Position numbers and translations under genes: made by a program | The notes under the pieces: model-generated | What the model saw: only the letters and a program-made list of their open reading frames with translations | Told to the model about the DNA's origin: nothing | Database searches by the model: none | In this document: positions 31,913 through 38,840 of the stretch, piece by piece | Layout: each line of letters begins with the position of its first letter | Position numbering within the stretch: the stretch's first letter is position 1 | NCBI GenBank assembly: GCA_035532295.1 | Contig: DATKRH010000292.1 | Span: 1 to 64,000, forward strand | Origin: DASUBV01 sp035532295 | Lineage (GTDB): Bacteria; Actinomycetota; Actinomycetes; Streptosporangiales; Streptosporangiaceae | Length of the DNA: 64,000 nucleotides | Direction: 5' to 3'

Positions 31913-33358
31913 GTGAATGGCGTCGGCTGGGACATTCTCCTTGTCCTGGCCGTCATCCTGATCGGGGGCTTCTTCGCGGGCGCGGAGATGGCTCTGGTTT
32001 CCCTCCGGGAAGGCCAGGTGCGCGCGCTGGCCAGGCGGGGGAAGAAGGGCCAGCGGGCGGCCAGGCTCGCGCAAGACCCCAACCGGTTCCTGTCCGCGGT
32101 CCAGATCGGCGTGACCCTCGCGACCCTGCTGTCGGGGGCCTTCGGCGCCGACCTGCTGGCCGGCCGACTCCAGGACTCGCTGGTCCCGCTGCTGCCGCGA
32201 GGCGTGGCCACGGTGGTCGCGATCGTCGTCGTCACCCTGGTGATCTCGTTCTTCACGCTGGTCTTCGGCGAACTGGCCCCCAAGCGCCTCGCGCTGCAGC
32301 GGGCCGAACGCGTCGCGCTAACAGCAGCCCCGGTCATCGACCGGATCGCGGCGCTGGCGACCCCGATCGTCTGGCTGCTGTCGAACTGCACGAACGTGGT
32401 GGTACGGATATTCGGCGGCGACCCCCGGGCCGGCCGCGGCGTCATGACCGACGAGGAACTGCGCGATATGGTGGCCGGGAATCAGGCTCTCGGCGTCGAC
32501 GAGCGCAGCATCGTCAGCGAGGTGTTTAACGCGGGGAAGCGGCAGATCCGCGAGGTTCTGGTTCCGCGCACCGAGGTCGAGTTCCTGTCGGCCGTCATGC
32601 CGCTGGCCGAGGCCGCGGCGACGGCGGCCGACGCGCGCTACTCGCGGTTCCCGGTGTACCAGGACTCCTCCGATGACGTGATCGGCTTCGTGCACGCCCG
32701 GGACCTCCTGGATCCCCGGCGCGACACCCCCGCCCAGCGCGTCGGCGAGCTCTGCAGGCCGGTGAAGTTCCTGCCGATCAGCAAGACGGTCCTGTCGGCG
32801 CTGTCGGAGATGCGCCGGGACCGCGCGCACCTGGCGATCGTGGTCGACGAGTACGGCGGCACGGCCGGCATCGTCACCCTCGAGGACCTGGTCGAGGAGC
32901 TCATCGGGGACATTCAGGACGAATACGACGCCGAGAAGAGCCGGCCGCGGCAGCTCCAGGGCGGGCAGATCGAGGTGGACGGCCTGCTGAACCTGGACGA
33001 GTTCGCCGAGCAGACCGGGGTCGAGCTGCCCGAGGGCCCGTACGAGACGGTGGCCGGTTACCTGCTCTCCGCCCTGGGACACCTGCCGGGCGATGGCGAG
33101 TCGGCCGAGATAGCCGGGCGCAGGCTGACGGTGACCCAGCTGGACGGGCGGCGGATCGCGCGGGTGCGCGTGGGCCCGGCCGGATCGCCCGGCTCGCCCG
33201 GATCGCCCGGCTCGACGGGCTCGACGGGCTCGACGGGCTCGACGGGCTCGACGGGCTCGGCCGGATCGGCTGGCTCGGCCGGGCCGGACGGCCTGGACGC
33301 GACGGCCGGCGCGTCCGCCGCCGAGACGCCCAGGGAACCAGGCGCGGCGGCCCACTAG
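31913..33358 (+). CDS. CNNM/HlyC-CorC family membrane protein with CBS domains
   Basis: A 481-residue protein of the family often named hemolysin-like or CorC, now linked to magnesium or other divalent-cation transport. The DUF21/CNNM membrane domain (about 1-170) has GGFFAGAEMALVSLREGQV and FGELAPKRLALQRAE. A CBS pair (about 190-310) follows: VLVPRTEVEFLS, ARYSRFPVYQDSSDDVIGFV, and VVDEYGGTAGIVTLEDLVEE. A CorC_HlyC domain (about 330-415) precedes a tail of GSP/GST/GSA tripeptides (about 424-456). The start is GTG at 31913. The repetitive tail is absent from typical homologues. The stop TAG is part of a TAGACT that may serve as a -10 box for guaA. Confidence 0.88.
   Translation: MNGVGWDILLVLAVILIGGFFAGAEMALVSLREGQVRALARRGKKGQRAARLAQDPNRFLSAVQIGVTLATLLSGAFGADLLAGRLQDSLVPLLPRGVATVVAIVVVTLVISFFTLVFGELAPKRLALQRAERVALTAAPVIDRIAALATPIVWLLSNCTNVVVRIFGGDPRAGRGVMTDEELRDMVAGNQALGVDERSIVSEVFNAGKRQIREVLVPRTEVEFLSAVMPLAEAAATAADARYSRFPVYQDSSDDVIGFVHARDLLDPRRDTPAQRVGELCRPVKFLPISKTVLSALSEMRRDRAHLAIVVDEYGGTAGIVTLEDLVEELIGDIQDEYDAEKSRPRQLQGGQIEVDGLLNLDEFAEQTGVELPEGPYETVAGYLLSALGHLPGDGESAEIAGRRLTVTQLDGRRIARVRVGPAGSPGSPGSPGSTGSTGSTGSTGSTGSAGSAGSAGPDGLDATAGASAAETPREPGAAAH
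33182..33280. repeat. Eleven 9-bp tandem repeats in the tail of the CNNM gene
   Basis: Eleven 9-bp units of the ggctcgacg/ggatcgccc type run from 33182 to 33280, five of them identical (33209-33253). They are in frame and encode a Gly-Ser-X tail (X = Pro, Thr, Ala). Confidence 0.95.
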
Positions 33359-33427
33359 ACTGGGCGACTGCGCGCCGCACTTGCACGCGCTGCCGCATGC
33401 TGGGGCGTTCCTGGGGGTTTACCGGTC

Positions 33428-35113
33428 ATGACCAGCGAATTGGGCATGGGTCCCGCTTCGGGCACCGCTCTGGAAGGCGCAGCCCTGGAAGCCAGCCGCG
33501 TCCTGGTGGTGGACTTCGGGGCCCAGTACGCGCAGCTCATCGCCCGCCGGGTCCGCGAGTGCCACGTGTACTCCCGGATCGTCCCGAGCACCATGTCCAC
33601 CGAGCAGATGATGGCCCTGCGGCCGACGGCGATCATCTTGTCCGGCGGCCCGTCGTCGGTCTACGCGGCGGGCGCGCCGCCCGCCCCGGAGGGCCTGCTC
33701 ACGGCGGGCGTGCCGATCCTCGGCATCTGCTACGGCTTCCAGCTCATGGTGGCCGGGCTGGGCGGCACCGTGGCGCGGACCGGCGGCGGCGAGTACGGCG
33801 CCACGGCGCTGGACCTGACGGGCGCCGGAAGCCAGGGCGGTGACGGGGCCAAGGCAGGTAACGGGGGCGCGGGGGGTGGCGGCGGCACGGGCGCGGCAGT
33901 CCTGCTCGGCGGACTGCCAGCCAGCCAGCAGGTGTGGATGTCGCACGGTGACACCTGCGCCGTCGCGCCGCCCGGCTTCGCCGTGACCGCGCGGACCGCG
34001 GCCACGCCGGTGGCCGCGGCCGAGGATCCGGACCGGAGCCTGTACGGGGTGCAGTTCCATCCCGAGGTCCTGCACACCGAGCACGGGATGGAGATCCTGC
34101 GCCGCTTCCTGGCCGCCGCCGGATGCGAGCCGACCTGGACGACCCACAGCGTCATCGAGGAGCAGACCGGCCGGATCCGGGCGCAGGTGGGCGGGGCCAG
34201 GGCGATCTGCGGGCTGTCGGGCGGGGTGGACTCGGCGGTGGCGGCCGCGCTGGTCCAGCGGGCCATCGGACACCAGCTGACCTGCGTCTTCGTCGACCAC
34301 GGGCTGCTGCGGACCGGCGAGGCGGAGCAGGTCGAGAAGGATTTCGTCGCCGCCACCGGCGTCGATCTGAAGGTGGTCGACGCCGCCGGGGTGTTCCTGG
34401 CCGCGCTGGCAGGGGTGACCGACCCCGAGCAGAAGCGGAAGATCATCGGGCGGGAGTTCATCCGGGCGTTCGAGCAGGCGGCGCGGGAGATCACCGCCGA
34501 GGCCGGAGCCGCGGGCGGCGAGGTGTCCTTCCTCGTCCAGGGCACCCTCTATCCCGACGTGGTGGAGTCCGGCGGCGGGACCGGCACGGCCAACATCAAG
34601 TCTCATCACAACGTCGGCGGCCTCCCGGAGGACCTGGGCTTCGAGCTGGTCGAGCCGCTGCGCGCGCTGTTCAAGGACGAGGTCCGCCAGGTCGGTGCCG
34701 AGCTGGGCCTGCCGCCCGAGATCGTCTGGCGGCAGCCGTTCCCGGGGCCGGGCCTGGCGATCAGGATCGTCGGGGAGGTCACCGCCGAGCGGCTGCGGAT
34801 CGCCGCGGCGGCCGATGCCATCGCCCGCGAGGAACTGTCCCGGGCGGGCCTGGACCGCGAGATCTGGCAATGCCCCGTGGTCCTGCTGGCCGATGTCCGG
34901 TCGGTCGGGGTCCAGGGCGATGGCCGCAGCTACGGGTACCCGGTCGTGCTCAGGCCGGTCACCAGCGAGGACGCGATGACGGCCGACTGGGCGCGGCTGC
35001 CGGATCAGGTGCTGGCCACGATCTCGACCCGGATCACCAACGAGGTGCCCGAGATCAACCGCGTGGTTTTCGACGTGACCAGCAAGCCGCCGGGCACCAT
35101 CGAGTGGGAGTAG
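33428..35113 (+). CDS. guaA: GMP synthase (glutamine-hydrolysing) GuaA
   Basis: A 561-residue enzyme that converts XMP to GMP using ATP and glutamine. The class I glutaminase domain (about 20-220) has the nucleophile Cys in GICYGFQLM and the catalytic pair in GVQFHPEV. The ATP-pyrophosphatase domain has the P-loop LSGGVDSAVAA, and the C-terminal dimerisation domain ends PPGTIEWE as in nearly all GuaA. A Gly-rich insert (about residues 140-158) interrupts the glutaminase domain and makes the protein about 30 residues longer than usual. TAGACT at 33356-33361 may be the -10 box, giving a leader of about 60 nt. Start ATG 33428. Confidence 0.96.
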   Translation: MTSELGMGPASGTALEGAALEASRVLVVDFGAQYAQLIARRVRECHVYSRIVPSTMSTEQMMALRPTAIILSGGPSSVYAAGAPPAPEGLLTAGVPILGICYGFQLMVAGLGGTVARTGGGEYGATALDLTGAGSQGGDGAKAGNGGAGGGGGTGAAVLLGGLPASQQVWMSHGDTCAVAPPGFAVTARTAATPVAAAEDPDRSLYGVQFHPEVLHTEHGMEILRRFLAAAGCEPTWTTHSVIEEQTGRIRAQVGGARAICGLSGGVDSAVAAALVQRAIGHQLTCVFVDHGLLRTGEAEQVEKDFVAATGVDLKVVDAAGVFLAALAGVTDPEQKRKIIGREFIRAFEQAAREITAEAGAAGGEVSFLVQGTLYPDVVESGGGTGTANIKSHHNVGGLPEDLGFELVEPLRALFKDEVRQVGAELGLPPEIVWRQPFPGPGLAIRIVGEVTAERLRIAAAADAIAREELSRAGLDREIWQCPVVLLADVRSVGVQGDGRSYGYPVVLRPVTSEDAMTADWARLPDQVLATISTRITNEVPEINRVVFDVTSKPPGTIEWE

Positions 35114-35136
35114 CCGGCCCGGCGAGGTAACCGTGG

Positions 35137-36420
35137 TCAGGTCACCTCGGAGGGCTCGGCGGGCAGGTCGTCGGGCAGGTCGTCGTAGGTCTTGTCCGCC
35201 GCGATCTGCCGGAGCTTGTCCAGGGCCCCCCAGACGTCGGTGAAGCTGGTCGTGATCGGCGCCGGGCCGAGCCGCAGCCGGTCCGGCGTGCGGTAGTCGC
35301 CGATGACCTTCTCCCGGATCAGCGCCTGACTGATCCGGAAGGCCTCGGGGTGGCGGAAGGTGACGTGCCCGCCGCGCCGGTCGTCGGCGCGGGGCGAGGC
35401 CAGGGCGAAGCCGTGCGGCGCCAGCCACTCGTCGGCCAGGCCGATCAGGTAGCTCGTCAGCGCCATGCTCTTGGCCCGGAGCCGGTCGATGCCGGCCTCG
35501 CCGAGCAGGCGGGTGCCTTCCTCGACGGCGACCGTCCCGATGATCTGCGGGGTGCCGGTGGCGAACGCGTCAATGCCCGGCGCCGGGTCGTAGCTGGGCC
35601 CCATGGCGAACCGGTCCCGCTGGCCGAACCAGCCCCAGATCGGCTGGCGCAGCCGGTCCTGCAGGTCCTCGCGGACATACAGGAACGCCGGGGCGCCGGG
35701 GCCGGCGTTCACGTACTTGTAGGTGCAGCCGACGGCCAGGTCGGCGCCCGCCGCGTCCAGTTCGACCGGCACCGACCCCACCGCGTGGCACAGATCCCAG
35801 ATGACCAGGCCGCCGGCCCGGTGCACCAGGTCGGTCAGCCCGGCCATGTCGACCAGGGCGCCGCTGCGGTAGGCGACATGCGACAGGCTCACCAGCGCGA
35901 CCCGGTCGTCCAGCGCCTCGGCCAGCGTCTGCGCCGCGACACCCTCGTCCGGGTCGGTGTGCAGCAGCCGCAGCTCGCAGCCGCGCTGCGCCGCGATTCC
36001 CTCCAGGACATAGCGATCGGTGGGAAAGTTGTCGTCGTCGGTGATGATCACGTCGCGGCCGCGCTGGGCGTCCAGCGCCGCCGACGCCAGCTTGTACAGG
36101 TTGACCGTGACCGAGTCGGACACCAGGACCTGGCCCGGCGCCGCGCCGAGCAGATGCTCGGCCAGCATGTCGCCGGCCTGCCGGGGCAGCCCGATCCAGT
36201 TCTGCCAGGACCGCACGAGGCCGACGCCCCAGTCCTGGTCGACCACCTCGGCGATCCGCGCCTGACTGCGCACCGGCAGCGGGCCCAGGGAGTTCCCGTC
36301 CAGGTAGATCAGCTCGCGGTCGTCGCGCACGAACCGATCCCGGAACGCGGCGAGCTGATCCTCCGCGTCCATTGCTTCCGCATATGCCCGATCTGTGGAA
36401 AATGGCGTCACAGGTACCAC
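35137..36420 (-). CDS. kynU: Kynureninase
   Basis: A 427-residue PLP enzyme that cleaves kynurenine to anthranilate and alanine in tryptophan breakdown. Seen: YLDGNSLGPLPV near the N terminus, SDSVTVNLYKL, DDDNFPTDRYVLEGI, LSHVAYRSGALVDM, DLCHAVGSVPVEL (Asp that contacts the PLP nitrogen), and CTYKYVNAGPGAPAF with the PLP lysine. No other kynurenine-pathway gene is adjacent. Two starts are possible: GTG 36420 with GGAG 5 nt upstream, or GTG 36411, 7 nt after a minus-strand TAGGGT (plus 36419-36424). An inverted pair cccgtta/taacggg (36445-36451, 36470-36476) lies upstream. Confidence 0.93.
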   Translation of the reverse strand: MVPVTPFSTDRAYAEAMDAEDQLAAFRDRFVRDDRELIYLDGNSLGPLPVRSQARIAEVVDQDWGVGLVRSWQNWIGLPRQAGDMLAEHLLGAAPGQVLVSDSVTVNLYKLASAALDAQRGRDVIITDDDNFPTDRYVLEGIAAQRGCELRLLHTDPDEGVAAQTLAEALDDRVALVSLSHVAYRSGALVDMAGLTDLVHRAGGLVIWDLCHAVGSVPVELDAAGADLAVGCTYKYVNAGPGAPAFLYVREDLQDRLRQPIWGWFGQRDRFAMGPSYDPAPGIDAFATGTPQIIGTVAVEEGTRLLGEAGIDRLRAKSMALTSYLIGLADEWLAPHGFALASPRADDRRGGHVTFRHPEAFRISQALIREKVIGDYRTPDRLRLGPAPITTSFTDVWGALDKLRQIAADKTYDDLPDDLPAEPSEVT

Positions 36421-36520
36421 CCTAACTCCAGGCCCCTGATCTCACCCGTTACCCGGTGCACCCCAGAGTTAACGGGGTCGGCCGGGTAGCCCGGAAGTTC
36501 ATCGCCCGCTAACTGCGCCA

Positions 36521-36569
36521 GCGAGCGCGGCCGGGCCTGTATCAGCATTGGCTGCCCGGCCGCGCTCGC
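36521..36569 (-). terminator. Strong terminator after the CMD-like gene
   Basis: A perfect 16-bp inverted repeat, arms 36521-36536 and 36554-36569, with a 17-nt loop, starting 18 bp after the stop of the CMD-like gene in its direction of transcription. The stem is nearly all G-C. No U-run follows. Confidence 0.7.
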
Positions 36570-36586
36570 CTTGGCACATTCGCGAC

Positions 36587-36901
36587 TCAGGTGCCGAGGT
36601 CCGCCTCAGCGACCGTGATCGCGAAGCCCAGCGCCCGCATCACGTTCCCGCCGGCTGACACCACCTTCGCCGTACCAACCACCGGGGCCACGGCGATCAG
36701 GACGTCCTGAACGTCCTGCTCGGTAATGCCGCTGTCGGCGGCGGCGCCGGCGTTCGCTAGGTAGGACGCTGGCGGGGCATCGACGGCCACCAGGGCGGCG
36801 ATCCTGGCGAGCATCAACTCTCGTGGCATGAGGTGACTGTGCTCGATCGACGTGGTGTTGATATCGATCAGCGTGTCGAGCACAGGCGTAGCTGCGGGCA
36901 T
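36587..36901 (-). CDS. Carboxymuconolactone decarboxylase-like protein without cysteines
   Basis: A 104-residue all-helical protein of the AhpD/CMD fold: PVLDTLIDINTTSIEHSHL, PRELMLARIAALVAVDAPPA, and ITEQDVQDVLIAVAPVVGTAK. The CxxC redox pair of AhpD-type proteins is missing, and the whole protein has no Cys, so a peroxidase-like role is unlikely; a decarboxylase or non-enzymatic role is open. The ATG at 36901 was chosen over 36934 because GGGAGG lies 6 nt upstream. It stands alone, with a strong terminator downstream. Confidence 0.8.
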   Translation of the reverse strand: MPAATPVLDTLIDINTTSIEHSHLMPRELMLARIAALVAVDAPPASYLANAGAAADSGITEQDVQDVLIAVAPVVGTAKVVSAGGNVMRALGFAITVAEADLGT

Positions 36902-37013
36902 GAAAGCCTCCCTTGGATCGTGCGGTGATGACATCGCCCAGTAGATCGTTTAACACAATGTGAGGCATCATCCACGCAGGGTGAGCTTCGGCCGACGTCG
37001 GCCTGCCTTACCG

Positions 37014-37979
37014 CTAGCCGCGCGAACGGCGGCGCACGCGCCGGATGCTGACCACCACGACGGCGATGGCCACGACGCCGGCCGCCACGGGGATCGCCCG
37101 CTTGAGCACCGGGAGCCCGGCCACGCTGAGCAGGTCGATGGCCTCGTCGTTGGCCTGCCAGGACGGCGCCCCGGCCGGAGCCGCCGGAACGGGCCGGAGC
37201 CGGGCCGGGGGAGTCTCCCGCGGGCCGGCGGCGGTTCCGGCGGGCCCGGAGCCGTTGGCGGCGGCGGTACCGGCGGGGGCGCCGCCGGGCGCCGTGTCCA
37301 GCGACCCGGCCGGGGCTTCGCTCAGGGACAGGCCCCGGCTGGCGAGCCGCTGCCGGATGTCGTCGACCGACGCGGGGCCGATGTGGTCGATCGCCAGCAG
37401 TTGCTGCGGCGTGCAGGCCGCCAGGTCGCCGACGGTGTGGACGCCCTCGCGGCGCAGGCTGTTGTAGGCCCGCAGCGGCAGGTCCAGCTCCTCGATCGGC
37501 AGCGCCCCGGTGGCGGGCACGCCGGCCGCGGGCGGCTCGGCCGCCAGCAGCTTGGCCAGGTTATCCGCGAAAATGCCGATCAGCCTGCCGCCGACCTCGC
37601 TCAGCACGCCGCGGCCGAACTGGGCGGGCTTGCCGGTCACGTTCAGGTTGGTCAGGACGGTGACATGCGTCTCGTTGCCCTGGCCGGTGAGTTCCGAGCG
37701 CACCGACGCCGACGCGGTGCCGGCGCCGCGGGTCTCCTTGCCGGATGCCTCCAGCGTCACCACGCCGGCTTCCCGGTTGCGCTCGGTGAACTTGGCCTTG
37801 CCCGCGTACGTCATCGAGATGGGCCCGACCTTGACCTTGATCTTGCCGGTGATCTCGTCACCGGTGACTGAGTCGAGGGTGGCGCCCGGCATGCAGGGCG
37901 CCACCTTCTCGACATCAAGCAACACATCCCACGCCTGGTCCAGGGGAACCGGGACGGTGAATGAGTGCGTGAGCTCCAT
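37014..37979 (-). CDS. CoxG-like SRPBCC protein with RNAP alpha-CTD-like domain and membrane anchor
   Basis: A 321-residue three-part protein. Residues 1-145 are a CoxG-type SRPBCC domain (MELTHSFTVPVPLDQAWDVL, VAPCMPGATL, GKIKVKVGPISMTYAGKAKF). Residues 160-219 resemble the C-terminal domain of RNA polymerase alpha: IEELDLPLRAYNSLRREGVH, TVGDLAACT, then ASRGLSL. Of the E. coli DNA-contact residues, R265, N268, G296 and S299 have matches (R170, N173, G201, S204), while C269, K298 and E302 are S174, A203 and D207. A Pro/Ala/Gly linker leads to one membrane helix (294-311) and a basic end RRVRRRSRG. CoxG proteins help recruit or mature CO dehydrogenase at the membrane. It is the last gene of the hydroxylase operon, 3 bp after the FAD subunit. 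Confidence 0.85.
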   Translation of the reverse strand: MELTHSFTVPVPLDQAWDVLLDVEKVAPCMPGATLDSVTGDEITGKIKVKVGPISMTYAGKAKFTERNREAGVVTLEASGKETRGAGTASASVRSELTGQGNETHVTVLTNLNVTGKPAQFGRGVLSEVGGRLIGIFADNLAKLLAAEPPAAGVPATGALPIEELDLPLRAYNSLRREGVHTVGDLAACTPQQLLAIDHIGPASVDDIRQRLASRGLSLSEAPAGSLDTAPGGAPAGTAAANGSGPAGTAAGPRETPPARLRPVPAAPAGAPSWQANDEAIDLLSVAGLPVLKRAIPVAAGVVAIAVVVVSIRRVRRRSRG

Positions 37980-37982
37980 CTG

Positions 37983-38840
37983 TCAGACTCCTGCCGCCGC
38001 TGCGAGTGCCCGGCCGGTCAGGACCCGCGCGAGGTGGCGCCGGTAATCGGGCGCCCCGTGCAGGTCGGCCGGTGGCTGTGTTCCCTCGTCTGCCCCGGCC
38101 GCGGCGGCCCGGATCGCGCCGACGCTGGCTTCCGCGCCCGCCATGGCCGATTCAGTAGCCGATGCCCGGACCGGTACTGGGCCCATATTGGTCAGCCCGA
38201 TCCTGGCTTCGGCCACGTGGCCGTTGGAACGCCTCGCCAGCGCAGCGACGCCGACCGTGGCCCACGACTGCGCAGTTCGATGGAACTTCTCGTAACGATA
38301 GCCCCAGTCGGGTCCGAGCTTCGGCACCCGTACCCCGGTCAGGACCTCGCTGGGCTCCAGCGCGGTGGTCAGGTAGTCGACGAAGAAGTCGCTGGCCGCG
38401 ATTTCCCGCTCGCCGCCGGGCCCCCGGGCCAGGAGCACCGCGTCCAGCGCGAGGACCACCGCCGGCAGGTCGCCGGCCGGGTCGCCGTGCACCAGCGAGC
38501 CGCCCAGCGTGCCGCGGTGCCGGATGGCCGGGTCGGCCACCGTGCCGGTGGCCTGGGCCAGCAGGCCGCAGTGCTCGGCGATCAGGGGGTCGTGCATGAC
38601 CCGGTAGTGCGTGGTCCCGGCCCCGATGACCAGCCAGTCGCCGGCGTCGCTGATTCCCTGCAGCTCATCCAGCGCGCCGACGTCCACCAGCAGCTCGGGA
38701 TAGGCCAGCCGCAGCCGCAGCAGGGGCAGCAGGCTCTGGCCGCCGGCGATGACCTTGGCGTCGTCGCCGCCGGCGGCCAGCGCCGCGATGGCGTCATCCA
38801 GCGTTCCGGGCCGGATGTACTCGAAGCTAGCCGGGATCAT
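37983..38840 (-). CDS. Molybdenum hydroxylase FAD-binding subunit (CoxM-like)
   Basis: A 285-residue medium subunit that passes electrons from the 2Fe-2S subunit to FAD. The two FAD-pyrophosphate motifs are AGGQSLLPLLRLRL and HRGTLGGSLVHGDPAGDLP. The C-terminal CO_deh_flav_C domain starts near residue 175. The first codons overlap the large-subunit stop by 4 nt (ATGA), and coxG follows after 3 bp, so the operon is tightly coupled. Confidence 0.92.
   Translation of the reverse strand: MIPASFEYIRPGTLDDAIAALAAGGDDAKVIAGGQSLLPLLRLRLAYPELLVDVGALDELQGISDAGDWLVIGAGTTHYRVMHDPLIAEHCGLLAQATGTVADPAIRHRGTLGGSLVHGDPAGDLPAVVLALDAVLLARGPGGEREIAASDFFVDYLTTALEPSEVLTGVRVPKLGPDWGYRYEKFHRTAQSWATVGVAALARRSNGHVAEARIGLTNMGPVPVRASATESAMAGAEASVGAIRAAAAGADEGTQPPADLHGAPDYRRHLARVLTGRALAAAAGV

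Noticed and set aside
33182..33280. Possible CRISPR array because of regular repeats
   Set aside because: The units are 9 bp with no spacers and are in frame within a coding sequence. No repeat-spacer structure or cas gene was seen anywhere in the window.
33419..35428. A 669-codon minus-strand frame opposite guaA
   Set aside because: GuaA is complete on the plus strand. The antisense product is low-complexity and runs past the guaA end into kynU.
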